Shown here piece after piece: positions 8,935 through 17,854 of a stretch of 61,487 bases of DNA; the first letter of the stretch is position 1, and each line of letters opens with the position of its first letter. The notes below the pieces were generated by a model. It worked only from the letters and a program-made list of their open reading frames with translations, was not told where the DNA came from and ran no database searches. A program made the translations under genes and the position numbers. Origin of the DNA: DATKMK01 sp035541895 (lineage in GTDB: Bacteria > Desulfobacterota > Binatia > HRBIN30 > JACQVA1); NCBI GenBank assembly GCA_035541895.1, contig DATKMK010000072.1, positions 1 to 61,487 on the forward strand. Reading direction: 5' to 3'.

Positions 8935-9035
8935 GACGTCTTCTGTGGCACGGCGGCGCGCTGCTGGCAACCCGCCGGCCCCGACCTTGAGCCGGTGCGC
9001 GCTTCTTTGTAAGAGCAGCGCCGGAGGATTCGTCC

Positions 9036-9491
9036 ATGCTGCCCGGTCCGTACTTCGACGACTTCACGGTGGGTCAGGTGATCAAACATTGGCCCGGCCG
9101 CACCATTCGCGACTTCGACGACACCTGGTTCACGCTGATGACGATGAATACCAACCCGATCCACTTCGATGATCACTACGCGGCGACCACGCAGCACGGT
9201 AAGTGCTTGGTGAACGGGATTCTGGTGTTCGCGATCACCGTGGGCATGAGCGTGCGCGACGTCAGCCAGAACGCGCTCGCCAACCTTGAGTACGAAAGCG
9301 TGAAGCACCTCGGTCCGACCTACCACGGCGATACGATCTACGCCGAGACCGAGATCCTGGAGAAGACCGAATCGCGCTCGCGGGCGGATCGCGGGGTGTT
9401 GTACGTCGAAACTCGCGCCTGGAATCAGCGCGACGAAAAGGTGCTGTCACTGCGGCGGCGCGTCCTGGTGCCGCGCCGGCCGAGTGCGTAG
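9036..9491 (+). CDS. MaoC-like hot-dog enoyl-CoA hydratase/dehydratase
   Basis: A 151-residue single hot-dog-fold protein. The hydratase-2 motif is visible as NTNPIHFDDHYA, with the catalytic Asp/His pair expected there; the conserved GKCLVNGILVFAIT helix follows. MaoC proteins hydrate enoyl-CoA esters in beta-oxidation or related acyl-CoA routes. That fits the acyl-CoA ligase and CoA-transferase genes 6-14 kb away, though it is not in an operon with them. The ATG at 9036 follows a GGAGGA-like site. Confidence 0.88.
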   Translation: MLPGPYFDDFTVGQVIKHWPGRTIRDFDDTWFTLMTMNTNPIHFDDHYAATTQHGKCLVNGILVFAITVGMSVRDVSQNALANLEYESVKHLGPTYHGDTIYAETEILEKTESRSRADRGVLYVETRAWNQRDEKVLSLRRRVLVPRRPSA

Positions 9492-9515
9492 CGCAGCCGC
9501 GCCGGCTGACGGGAT

Positions 9516-9792
9516 TCACTCGACCGTCAAGAGTTTTTGGATCAGACGCGCATACACGTGCGGATCGCGCGTCAATTCGCCGAGCGAGCCCACGGTTTCG
9601 AGGCGACCGTAGCGGGCCGCCGAAGCGATGCGACGCGCCAACGAGATGGGTCGACTCGGATCGCCGCCCCAGCCGACGACGCCGACGGGCATCCGCAGCG
9701 CCGCGACCGGGGCTTTGATGGCGGCAGGAACCCAGACTGTGCGCAAACAGCAACGGTGTGCCCGCGCCGAACGCCTCGACGCACAAGCGCAC
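9516..9792 (-). pseudogene. Alpha/beta-hydrolase remnant with internal deletion and frame change
   Basis: Reading leftward from a GTG at 9790-9792 with GGAG upstream, the frame gives RLCVEAFGAGTPLLFAHSLG, a normal alpha/beta-hydrolase N-terminus up to the oxyanion strand. At about 9729 the homology jumps to another frame, which encodes a normal C-terminus: ALRMPVGVVGWGGDPSRP, then ARYGRLETVGSLGELTRDP, ending at 9516. The whole middle, including the nucleophile elbow and the cap, is missing (probably more than 100 codons). This is a dead gene, not a short protein. The family call rests on the two end segments. Confidence 0.65.
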
Positions 9793-10065
9793 TCCGTCGT
9801 TTGACCACCTCGCGAGGCTTGCGATTCATGACGGACTCGCGGCGCAGCGTTAGCACGACCCCGGACGCCGCACCATGGTGCACGATCGGGATGAGCAAAT
9901 CGTCGCATCGAATACCTGTCCGTGCAGCTCAGACAAATCAGCGGCATTCGCACGTCGCTGCGTCAACAAACGGTGCCCGGCACTCGCGACGGACGGACAG
10001 ATTCAGGTTCGCGGTTAGTGGCATACGCTTCGCTGATTCGCCGGCGCGTGATCTCGAACGGAGCG

Positions 10066-11823
10066 ATGGCTCAACGCCCGGGACAACCGGTGGATGCCCG
10101 AGGGCGTAACTCGCGCTCGGCGCTGTCGCTGGCCGCTATCAACGAACCGATCGCCGACAAAGCAATCCGCACGGCATCGGCGCTGATCGGCGGCTGGGTC
10201 ACGGGCATTGCTGCTGCCGCGATCGGACTCGGGACCTTCGCCGTCGCCTATGCGGCCGGCCGAGCCGATCTCCCCGCCGACGCATCGGTGGTGACCCTGG
10301 GTGCGGGCCTGCTCGTCCTTCCTCTGTTTGCAGCGGCCTCACCGGTCTGGGCGTCCGCAACTCTCGTTGCGGTTGCTGCTGCCGGGTGGTGGCTGGCCGG
10401 CGGCTCCTACCCGGATGGGCTCAGTCTGTTCGGGTTGACCTTGACGACCGTCACCGCGACGGCTGCGACGGTTCTGCGCCGAACCCGCGAGCGGAGCGCA
10501 AAAGGCGAAATCGACCATCTCACGGAGATCGCCGATCGGCTCGCGGCTGCCAATGCGGCGCAAGCCGAGGCGAGTGAGGTTGCGGAGGCGTTGTTTGCCG
10601 CCACGCGGGATCTGTCGATGTCGTTGGAAGCCGGCGAAGTCGCTGGACGGGTGGCCCGCAACGCGTGGACTGCGACGCAGAGCATCGCTGCCACCGTGTT
10701 GTTGTGGGATGGCGAGCGTGAACTGTTTCGCATCGCGGCGGTGGCCGGCGGCGGCGGAAACACCGAGCTGCAGCAACTCGAAATTCCCCTCCGCAATGTG
10801 ACGGCGCTCCAAGGTGTGCTGGACGAAGGCATGGCCGACGTCCCCCGATCCGCGCTGCGCGATCCGGTCTTGGATGCTTTGCTGCGCCGTTGGAAGGCCA
10901 GCGCAATCCTCGCCGCCCGTTTGCAACGCGGCGATCGTTTGCTCGGGGTGGTGCTGATCGCTCGCCGTGCCGCCGGGCCCGCACCGGCCAAGGCATGCCG
11001 CATTCTCAGCGGGATCGCCTTGCAAGCGGCGGCCGCCCTCGAAAGCGCCAATCTCGTCAACGATTTGCGTACCGCGAGCAACTTGCGGGAAGAATTCACC
11101 GCGACCATGTCGCACGAGCTGCGCACCCCGTTGAACGTCATCATCGGCTACACCGAGATGCAGCGCGACGGGATGTTCGGAGAACTTTCGGAGGAACACC
11201 TTGATACGCTCAAACGCGTGCACGAGCAGGCGCTGCAGCTCCTGGATCTCATCCAAGCGACCCTCGACGTCGGACGACTCGAGCGGGGGCTGATGACGGT
11301 CGACGCTCGCGAGGTCTGCGTCCAAGATGTGATGACGCAGCTCTTCGCCGCGATCCCGCCGGCGTGGCGCAAGCCCCACGTCGCGCTGCACTGGCGCGTC
11401 GATCCGGCCGTGCCCAGCATCCGCAGCGACGCGGCCAAGTTGCAAGTGATCGTCCGCAACCTTGTGCACAACGCGCTGAAATTCACCGATTCCGGCCAGG
11501 TCAATGTGACCGTCACGACCGACGCAAACCACGAGCGCGTGCATTTCGTGGTACAGGACTCGGGGCGCGGCATGGCGGCGCAGGACCTCAACATCATCTT
11601 CGACATGTTCCGCCAATCGTCGGATCGCGATCCGGCCGCCGGCGGCGTCGGGCTCGGACTGTACATCGTCAAGCGACTGGTTTCGTTGCTCGGCGGCGAA
11701 GTCGATGTCCGAAGCGCGCCCGGTCGCGGCGCGACCTTCCGGGTCCACTTGCCGACGGCCGGGCCCCACTCCATGCCACGCAACAGTCCCGGCTTGCGCG
11801 CCGCGCGCGCCGCAGTCTCGTAG
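10066..11823 (+). CDS. Membrane-anchored sensor histidine kinase with GAF-like domain
   Basis: About 585 residues. The N-terminus holds several hydrophobic segments (around residues 30-130). A coiled-coil-like linker, a GAF-type sensor domain (roughly 160-330), a HisKA dimerisation domain with the phosphorylated His at H350 (SHELRTPLN), and a HATPase domain follow. The N box is NLVHNALKFTDSG; the G boxes are DSGRGMA and GVGLGLYIVKRLVSLLGG. The start is uncertain: the frame is open from 9922, and 10066 is taken because it begins just before the hydrophobic region. No response regulator is adjacent, so it is an orphan kinase in this window. Confidence 0.85.
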   Translation: MAQRPGQPVDARGRNSRSALSLAAINEPIADKAIRTASALIGGWVTGIAAAAIGLGTFAVAYAAGRADLPADASVVTLGAGLLVLPLFAAASPVWASATLVAVAAAGWWLAGGSYPDGLSLFGLTLTTVTATAATVLRRTRERSAKGEIDHLTEIADRLAAANAAQAEASEVAEALFAATRDLSMSLEAGEVAGRVARNAWTATQSIAATVLLWDGERELFRIAAVAGGGGNTELQQLEIPLRNVTALQGVLDEGMADVPRSALRDPVLDALLRRWKASAILAARLQRGDRLLGVVLIARRAAGPAPAKACRILSGIALQAAAALESANLVNDLRTASNLREEFTATMSHELRTPLNVIIGYTEMQRDGMFGELSEEHLDTLKRVHEQALQLLDLIQATLDVGRLERGLMTVDAREVCVQDVMTQLFAAIPPAWRKPHVALHWRVDPAVPSIRSDAAKLQVIVRNLVHNALKFTDSGQVNVTVTTDANHERVHFVVQDSGRGMAAQDLNIIFDMFRQSSDRDPAAGGVGLGLYIVKRLVSLLGGEVDVRSAPGRGATFRVHLPTAGPHSMPRNSPGLRAARAAVS

Positions 11824-11885
11824 TCGCCCCGCTCCACGCGCCCCTTGCCGCGCGCTCGCCGCGGTGGTTGAATCCAGCCGGCGCC

Positions 11886-12425
11886 ATGACGGAATTGCCC
11901 ATCGGCTCCGCTCGGATCATGCTGTTGCGCGGCGACATCACGCAGCAAACGACCGATGCGATCGTCAACGCGGCGAACACCACGTTGCTCGGCGGCGGCG
12001 GCGTCGACGGCGCCATTCATCGAGCCGGCGGACCGGCGATCCTCGCGGAATGCCGCGCGCTCGGCGGGTGCGCGACCGGGGATGCGAAGCTCACGACGGG
12101 CGGCCGATTAGCGGCTCGCTACGTCATCCACACCGTCGGACCGGTGTATCGCGACGGCCGACACGGCGAGCCCGAACTTCTCGCCAGCGCGTATCGGCGT
12201 AGCCTGGAAGTCGCGAGCGAGAACGGCATTCGCTCAGTCGCGTTTCCGTCGATCAGCACCGGCGCATACGGCTACCCGATCGCCGCCGCCGCGCGAATCG
12301 CGCTGCGAACCGTGCGGGACTTCCTCCGCGGGCAACGCGACGTGTCGCTCGTTCACTTCGTGCTGTTCAGCGCCCAGGACTTCCAGACGTACGCCGCGAC
12401 GCTCGCCGAGATCGCTGCGTCGTAG
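11886..12425 (+). CDS. Macrodomain protein (YmdB/MacroD-type ADP-ribosyl hydrolase)
   Basis: A 179-residue stand-alone macrodomain. The ligand-binding motifs of the MacroD class are intact: IVNAANTTLLGGGGVDGAIH, the YVIHTVGPVY strand, and the phosphate loop SISTGAYGYP. These proteins remove ADP-ribose from proteins or hydrolyse O-acetyl-ADP-ribose. The start ATG at 11886 begins the domain directly; the open frame further upstream lies inside the kinase gene in another phase. The 3' end overlaps the convergent GNAT gene by 59 bases. Confidence 0.9.
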   Translation: MTELPIGSARIMLLRGDITQQTTDAIVNAANTTLLGGGGVDGAIHRAGGPAILAECRALGGCATGDAKLTTGGRLAARYVIHTVGPVYRDGRHGEPELLASAYRRSLEVASENGIRSVAFPSISTGAYGYPIAAAARIALRTVRDFLRGQRDVSLVHFVLFSAQDFQTYAATLAEIAAS

Positions 12426-12855
12426 GCGTTCGCTCAGCGGCGAGGCGCTGCAGCGGGACGCCGGTCAGCCGGGTCAGAATCCACTCCTTGCGCAACTCCG
12501 CTCCGAGCGACGTGTAGAATCGAATCGCCGGGGTGTTCCAATCGAGCACCGCCCATTCCAGCCGACCGCATTGCTTCTGGATCGCGATGCGCGCCAGCGC
12601 CGCCAGCAGTGCGCGGCCGGCGCCGTTGCCGCGTTCCTCGGATCGAACGAACAAGTCCTCCAGGTACAAACTGGGACGCGCCAGAAACGTGGAATAGGTG
12701 AAGAAGTAGAGCGCGAAGCCGATCAATGTGCCGCCGCGGTAGCAGAGCAGCGTTTCGAAATATCGCCGCGGCCCGAAGCCGTGTCGGCGCAGCCGAACCA
12801 CCGTCGCTTCGACCTCCTGCGACAGGTGTTCGTACTCCGCGAGCCCGTGGATCAT
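12367..12855 (-). CDS. GNAT family N-acetyltransferase
   Basis: A 162-residue GCN5-like acetyltransferase. Motif A is seen as LYLEDLFVRSEERGNGAGRALL, and motif B as WNTPAIRFYTSLGAE. The closest pattern is the spermidine/thialysine acetyltransferase type, but the substrate is unknown. The homologous N-terminus appears to extend upstream of the ATG at 12855 to about 12900 (RIRRATRRDAPQILR), and no ATG, GTG or TTG precedes that segment in frame. The real start may therefore be a rare codon, or the 5' end may be damaged. It follows bioB by 70 bases on the same strand. Confidence 0.75.
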   Translation of the reverse strand: MIHGLAEYEHLSQEVEATVVRLRRHGFGPRRYFETLLCYRGGTLIGFALYFFTYSTFLARPSLYLEDLFVRSEERGNGAGRALLAALARIAIQKQCGRLEWAVLDWNTPAIRFYTSLGAELRKEWILTRLTGVPLQRLAAERTPTTQRSRRASRRTSGSPGR

Positions 12856-12925
12856 GCGCAGAATCTGCGGGGCGTCGCGCCGCGTGGCGCGACGAATGCG
12901 GAGCGAGTTCGAGTCGGTCGATCGC

Positions 12926-13960
12926 TCAGTCGGTCGTCGCCGCGTCAGGCGCCGCCTCCACCACGAACCCCATCGCGGCGATCATTTCGTGCGCCGCCGC
13001 CGTGTCTTGACCCGGTGTGGTCAGGTAGCCGTCGACGAAGATCGAATTAGCCGCCAGCAGAGCCAGCGATTGGAACCACCCGAGATTCAACTCGCGTCCG
13101 CCGGCGACTCGAATCTCCGCGCACGGATTCGTCAACCGGAACAAACACAACGCCTTCAGGCAGCGCGCCGGATCCAATTCGCGCGTATCCGCCAGCGGCG
13201 TCCCGTCGATCGGGATCAAGAAGTTCAGCGGCAACGAGTCCACCCGCAGATCCCGCAACGCGAACGCGAGATCGATGACGTCTTCGTCCTGCTCGCCGAG
13301 GCCGACTATGCCGCCGCTGCAGGTTGACAGACCCGCCTGCTGCACGTTGCGCACGGTGCGCACGCGATCCGCATAGGTGTGGGTCGCGCAAATCTCGGGA
13401 TGGAACCGCTCGCTGGTGTTGAGGTTGTGGTTCACCCAGCCGATGCCTGCCGCCTTGAGATCGTGCGCCTGCGCTTCGCTCATGATGCCGAGCGACACAC
13501 ACAGTTCGAGCGCGGGGAATTCAGCCTTGATCGCTCGCGCCGCCGCGGTGAAGCGATCGATATCGGTCTGACTCGGGCCGCGCCCGCTGGTCACCATGCA
13601 GTACCGCCGGGCGCCGGCGGCGACGGCGCGGCGCGCGTGCGTGACCAGCTCTGGTACTGAATCCAGGCGGTATCGCGGAATCGCCGCGTCGGAAATTGCC
13701 GACTGCGAACAGTAGTGGCAATCTTCCGGACACAATCCGCTGCGGGCGTTGCGCAGCACGCACAGCTTGACGCGACGCCCGTGGTGATGCTCGCGGACGC
13801 GCCGCGTCGCGCGCAGCAGCGCCGGAAGTTCACCCTCAGGGCACGTCAGGATCGCCATTGCGGCGGTGCGTTCGAGTGTGTTGCCGGCCAGCACGGACTC
13901 GGCGAGCGCGTCCCAACGTGCGGTTGGCGCGGCCCTGCAGCTCTCACTACTGACGACCAT
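12926..13960 (-). CDS. bioB: Biotin synthase
   Basis: A 344-residue radical-SAM enzyme converting dethiobiotin to biotin. The [4Fe-4S] SAM motif is CPEDCHYC. The cluster is followed by the usual BioB landmarks: a YCMVTSGRGP strand, GWVNHNLNTSERFHPEICATHTY, STCSGGIVGLGE, LPLNFLIPIDGTPL, and AGGRELNLG near the C-terminus. The start at 13960 is chosen by family length; an open frame runs 132 bases further and would overlap the divergent lipoprotein gene. No other bio genes are adjacent. Confidence 0.95.
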   Translation of the reverse strand: MVVSSESCRAAPTARWDALAESVLAGNTLERTAAMAILTCPEGELPALLRATRRVREHHHGRRVKLCVLRNARSGLCPEDCHYCSQSAISDAAIPRYRLDSVPELVTHARRAVAAGARRYCMVTSGRGPSQTDIDRFTAAARAIKAEFPALELCVSLGIMSEAQAHDLKAAGIGWVNHNLNTSERFHPEICATHTYADRVRTVRNVQQAGLSTCSGGIVGLGEQDEDVIDLAFALRDLRVDSLPLNFLIPIDGTPLADTRELDPARCLKALCLFRLTNPCAEIRVAGGRELNLGWFQSLALLAANSIFVDGYLTTPGQDTAAAHEMIAAMGFVVEAAPDAATTD

Positions 13961-13978
13961 CGTCGAGCCTGCTATCAA
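13950..13978 (+). promoter_or_regulatory. Candidate promoter of the FxLYD lipoprotein gene
   Basis: CTGACG (13950-13955) and TATCAA (13973-13978) are 17 bases apart. The second hexamer ends seven bases before the ATG at 13986, and no Shine-Dalgarno sequence is present. The arrangement matches the glgC promoter candidate and suggests a near-leaderless start. It overlaps the 5' end of the divergent bioB gene. Confidence 0.35.
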
Positions 13979-13985
13979 TACCCAC

Positions 13986-14423
13986 ATGCGCGCGCAAGCC
14001 ACTCGGCGGCCGATCTCGCGTGGGTATCGATCCGGTCTACCAGCCATCGCGGCGCTCGCCGCTGCCTGCCGGCACCAGCCGCCTTCGCCCATCGCTGCGC
14101 CGACCCGGCCGCCGGTGCTGCGCGAAGAAGCCGTGCAGCCGATCGAGCAACCCCAGCTCGAAATCGTCGACCTTCAAGAAACTCCAACGGCGGATAAGAA
14201 AATGGTGACGCTCACCGGAACGTTGCGCAATCGCGGAACCGGCACGACGAAGACGCTGCGGGTGCGCGTTGACGCGTACAATCAGGACGACGCAGTGGTG
14301 CTGAGCGCCGAGGCGACACCGACCACCGAGATTGTCCCGCCGGGAGCGACCGTAACGTTCACACTCACGATGGAGAACCGTCGCGACGTGGCGCAGTATC
14401 ACGTCGAGACGCTGGCTCGGTGA
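13986..14423 (+). CDS. FxLYD-like lipoprotein of unknown function
   Basis: A 145-residue protein with an Arg-rich N-terminus, a short hydrophobic stretch and a possible lipobox, ALAAAC. A proline-rich linker follows. The single Ig-like domain resembles FxLYD/DUF3426-type modules: VTLTGTLRNRGTGTTKTLRV, then the typical IVPPGATVTFTLTM strand. Such domains are found in cell-envelope proteins and their partners are mostly unknown. It is six bases upstream of the Smr gene and probably cotranscribed with it. The lipobox has Ala rather than Leu at -3, so lipidation is uncertain. Confidence 0.6.
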   Translation: MRAQATRRPISRGYRSGLPAIAALAAACRHQPPSPIAAPTRPPVLREEAVQPIEQPQLEIVDLQETPTADKKMVTLTGTLRNRGTGTTKTLRVRVDAYNQDDAVVLSAEATPTTEIVPPGATVTFTLTMENRRDVAQYHVETLAR

Positions 14424-14429
14424 CGCTTC

Positions 14430-14771
14430 GTGGCACTCCTCGCCCGGATTCGGGCCGCGATCCGTGCCGCGCTCGGCATCGTTCCCACGCTCGACCTGCA
14501 CGGGCTCGGCATCCGCGCGGCGGTGGCGGCGACTGAAGACTTTCTGGTGGCCGCACGCGAGCGCGGGGAACGTCAGGTCCGAATCGTTTACGGCAAGGGC
14601 TGCGGCAGTCCCGGCGGCCGCGGCGTGCTGCGTGAAGTCATCCCGCACTGGTTGGCCGGCGAGGGCACGGCGCTCGTGACTCATTTCGAACGCCAACCCG
14701 ATCACAGCGGCGCCGATGGCGGCGCGTTGGTATGGCTGAGAGAACCGGCCGCGATGCGGAAGCCCATGTGA
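14430..14771 (+). CDS. Small Smr-domain protein
   Basis: A 113-residue protein formed almost entirely by one Smr (MutS2 C-terminal) domain: PTLDLHGLGIRAAV with the LDLHG motif, VRIVYGKGCGSPGGRGVLRE, and HFERQPDHSGADGGALVW. Smr domains are nucleases or nucleic-acid binders; the GKG(x)GS segment is the conserved loop. The start is the GTG at 14430, six bases after the lipoprotein gene. No MutS-like part is present. Confidence 0.88.
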   Translation: MALLARIRAAIRAALGIVPTLDLHGLGIRAAVAATEDFLVAARERGERQVRIVYGKGCGSPGGRGVLREVIPHWLAGEGTALVTHFERQPDHSGADGGALVWLREPAAMRKPM

Positions 14772-14862
14772 ACTCAGACTGGAACGCCCGGATGAAGTCG
14801 GTTGCAGTGGGCGAACCCATCGCCGCTTGCCCGTCTCAACCGGCTCGTGGAAGAGTGCGCTT

Positions 14863-15924
14863 ATGGCTGACGTCGCAGGTATTCACTACGACAACGTCTC
14901 GCGGTTTTTCTGCGAGCGCGTCCCGGGCGGCGACTGCGCGTTGACCTTCTCGCTGATCAGCGGCGGCCGCTCAAACCTGACGTATCTCGTCCGCGGCGCT
15001 GGTGGTGAGTGGGTGCTGCGCCGCCCGCCCTTGGGGCACGTGTTGCCGACCGCACACGACATGGCGCGCGAATACACCGTGCTATCGGCGCTTGCGCACA
15101 CCGATGTGCCGGCACCACGGCCGGTGGCGCTGTGCGAGGATCCGTCGGTAAACGAGATGCCCTTTTACGTCATGAACTATTGCCCCGGTGTCGTGCTCGC
15201 CAGCGAAATTCCCGTCGAGTACGCGGCCGCCGAAGCCGATCGGCGGCGCATCAGCCTCGCGCTGGTCGAGACGCTGGTGCGCCTGCATGCCGTCGACTAT
15301 CGCGCCGTCGGCTTGGAAAGTTTCGGTCGGCCCGACGGCTATCTCGAACGGCAGGTGCGCCGTTGGTCGCAACAGTGGGAACGTTCGAAGACGTCCGAAC
15401 TGCCGGAGATCGATGAATTGATCCGGCGTCTCGGCGCCGCGCTGCCCAAATCCCCGGCCCCGACAATCGTTCACGGCGACTATCGTCTCGGCAACATGGC
15501 GCTCGATCCGCGCGATCCGGGACGGGTGGTGGCGATCTTCGATTGGGAAATGGCGACGCTCGGCGACCCGCTCGCCGATCTCGGCTACACGCTGATCTAT
15601 TGGTACGAAGCCGGCGATGCGGCCCATGACGACGGCATCAGCACGATGGCACGGTTCACCGCCAAGCCCGGCTTCTTCACGCGCGCCGAGATCATCGCCG
15701 AGTACGCGCAACGCAGCGGTCGCGACGTCGAGGCCGTCGACTTCTATCAGGTGCTGGCGCTCTATAAGCTCGCCATCATCAGCGAGGGCATCTACGCCCG
15801 CTACCTGCAAGGCAAGACCTACGGCGAGGGATTCGACGGGATGGTGCGTTCCACCCCGGCCCTGGCGCAGCGCGCACTGCGGATCGCGGACACGTCGGCC
15901 GATTCCCGCTTGCGGGCTCGGTGA
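14863..15924 (+). CDS. APH-family phosphotransferase (ACAD10-like kinase)
   Basis: A 353-residue protein of the aminoglycoside phosphotransferase/choline kinase fold. The catalytic loop is IVHGDYRLGNMALD and the metal-binding segment is IFDWEMATLGDPLADLGY, a form typical of the acyl-CoA-dehydrogenase-associated kinases (ACAD10-like) that phosphorylate 4-hydroxyacyl-CoA. The start at 14863 is chosen because GGAAGAG lies about eight bases upstream; the frame is open from 14827. It ends exactly where the convergent ligase gene ends (15924/15925). Confidence 0.88.
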   Translation: MADVAGIHYDNVSRFFCERVPGGDCALTFSLISGGRSNLTYLVRGAGGEWVLRRPPLGHVLPTAHDMAREYTVLSALAHTDVPAPRPVALCEDPSVNEMPFYVMNYCPGVVLASEIPVEYAAAEADRRRISLALVETLVRLHAVDYRAVGLESFGRPDGYLERQVRRWSQQWERSKTSELPEIDELIRRLGAALPKSPAPTIVHGDYRLGNMALDPRDPGRVVAIFDWEMATLGDPLADLGYTLIYWYEAGDAAHDDGISTMARFTAKPGFFTRAEIIAEYAQRSGRDVEAVDFYQVLALYKLAIISEGIYARYLQGKTYGEGFDGMVRSTPALAQRALRIADTSADSRLRAR

Positions 15925-17541
15925 TCACTCGCGGCGGACTCGTCGCTCGGCCTCGCGTCGCAGGGTCGGTTTCTCGATCTTGCCGGAGCCGGTGCGCGGC
16001 ACCTCGATTTCATTGATGAAGAATACGTGGCGCGGCACCTTGTAGCTGGCGAGCGAACTCTTGCAGAACTCGCGCAGCATCTCCTCGGTCGCGTCCGTCC
16101 CGGCGTGCAGAACAACGAACGCGGCGATGTTCTCGCCGCGTGTCGGGTGCGACACGCCGACGACGTGCGCAGCTTTCACGCCCGGATGGCGGGTGAGCGC
16201 TTCCTCGACTTCAACGGCGGCGACGTTGACGCCGGCGGTCTTGACCACGTCCTTCAACCGCGTCGCGAAGTGCAGATATCCCTGCGCGTCGAAGTAACCG
16301 AGGTCGCCGGTCTTGAAGAAGCCGTCGGCGTCGAAGGTCGTTGACGGCGGCACCTTGTAATAGCCCTCCATCAACGTCGGGCCCTTGACGTGAATCTCGC
16401 CGGCGTCGCCGGGCGCGACCGGCTGACGGGTCTCGGCATCGATGATCTTGACCTCCATGTCGTCGAGCGGGCGCCCGAACGTGCCGGTGCGAATCTCTTC
16501 GGGATCATCCCAGCGTGCGGCGGTCACGCAGGTGGCGGTCTCCGACATGCCGTAGACACCGATTGCTCGGTGATCGCGGCCGAGCAACTGCGTCGCGAGC
16601 TGATGATTGGTGCCCTTCTTCAAATGCAGCACGTGCTTCGCGAAGTCGGGATGCTCCAGCAACGGCCCGGCTTGGTGCCAGCCCGCCATGATGGTGCAGC
16701 GCTCGTGTTCGAGAAGTTCGAGTGCGCCGCCGGGGTCGATGGTCTCCTGCAAGACGATCCGCCCGCCACCGGCCATGGTGGCGAGCGCACCGAGGATGAA
16801 GCCGCCGCTCCAGAACAACGGCATGTGCCCCCACCACGCGTCGTCGGGAGTGATGCCGAAACACGGCGCCAGACGCCGCGCGGAGATCGTCAGTGCCGCA
16901 TGGCAGTGCAGCACGGCTTTCGCCTGCGCGGTGGTGCCCGACGTGAAGAAGATCGTCGCCCAATCGGCCGGCGTCACGGTCTCCTCCAGTGCGTCGAGAA
17001 ACCCATCGTCGACTGCCGGCGCGAGATCACTCCACCGTTCAGTGCCGGGAGCCTGACCATCGAGCAGCGCGACGCGACGGAGTGCTGGCGCGTTGACGGA
17101 CCGGAGCGTCCCCGGCTGAGATCGGCGTAGCTCTGGAACGATGTCGTTCACGCTGGCGAGGTAGTCGTGCTTGAGAAAGCCGGGCAGCATCACCAACGTC
17201 GCAACATCGCCATGGGCGAGACCGTAGGCGATCTCGTCGCGCTTCCACAATGTCGAGAACGGTACCAGGATCGCGCCGATGCGCAGCGCGCCGAAGGCGA
17301 TCGGCAACCATTCGATGCGATTCGAGCAGAGAAAGCCGACGCGCATCCCTTTGGTTACCCCGAGCGCGACCAGTTTTTTTGCGGCCTCGCGACTCGCCGT
17401 GCGCAGTTCGGCCCACGTGAGTCGTGCCGCGACCTGGTTGCGCGGCGCGTAGGCGATTGCTTCGGCGTTCGGGTTGCGCGCGGCGACCGAATCCAGGAAT
17501 GCACCCAGCGTTTCCACTAGTGGGATCCCTTGATTAAGCAT
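15925..17541 (-). CDS. AMP-forming acyl-CoA synthetase
   Basis: About 538 residues of the ANL adenylating superfamily. The P-loop motif is TIFFTSGTTAQAKAVLHCH; the adenylate segment is GVYGMSETATC; the hinge region is FKTGDLGYFDAQGYLHF. The catalytic lysine is in GSGKIEKPTLR at the C-terminus. It activates a carboxylic acid to its CoA thioester; the acid is not predictable. The ATG at 17541 is chosen; a TTG at 17553 is four codons earlier. A gap of about 310 bases separates it from the other genes of the acyl-CoA activation island. Confidence 0.9.
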   Translation of the reverse strand: MLNQGIPLVETLGAFLDSVAARNPNAEAIAYAPRNQVAARLTWAELRTASREAAKKLVALGVTKGMRVGFLCSNRIEWLPIAFGALRIGAILVPFSTLWKRDEIAYGLAHGDVATLVMLPGFLKHDYLASVNDIVPELRRSQPGTLRSVNAPALRRVALLDGQAPGTERWSDLAPAVDDGFLDALEETVTPADWATIFFTSGTTAQAKAVLHCHAALTISARRLAPCFGITPDDAWWGHMPLFWSGGFILGALATMAGGGRIVLQETIDPGGALELLEHERCTIMAGWHQAGPLLEHPDFAKHVLHLKKGTNHQLATQLLGRDHRAIGVYGMSETATCVTAARWDDPEEIRTGTFGRPLDDMEVKIIDAETRQPVAPGDAGEIHVKGPTLMEGYYKVPPSTTFDADGFFKTGDLGYFDAQGYLHFATRLKDVVKTAGVNVAAVEVEEALTRHPGVKAAHVVGVSHPTRGENIAAFVVLHAGTDATEEMLREFCKSSLASYKVPRHVFFINEIEVPRTGSGKIEKPTLRREAERRVRRE

Positions 17542-17854
17542 GTGACGCGGCAAAGCCTACGAGAGAAAACCGACGGCGCGGTCTTCTCTCGTGCTCTCTT
17601 TCGCGCCCGCTGCGCTATGCTATGGGGCGCTGCCGCTTGAGTCGGCCTCGCGCTACCGTCGGCTACCAGCGGCACCAGGCTGCGCCACCAATAGTGGGCG
17701 GCTGAGTGCAGGCGACGGCCTCTGGGCTCTGTGCTCCGAGCGCAGCACGTTGGTCCGAAAATCCCCGGTCTTCGGTCTGCCGACTTCCATCTTCTCCGCG
17801 CGGGGTATCCGACTCCACTGGTCGACCAAATCATCGACGGCCCTGTCGACGCGA
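17542..17854. other. 313-base gap without recognisable gene
   Basis: All frames here give low-complexity, Arg/Ser-rich translations without a family pattern. No tRNA cloverleaf, strong hairpin with T tract or clear promoter was seen. It separates the acyl-CoA synthetase gene from the upstream CoA-transferase gene on the same strand and may carry the promoter of the former. Confidence 0.5.
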
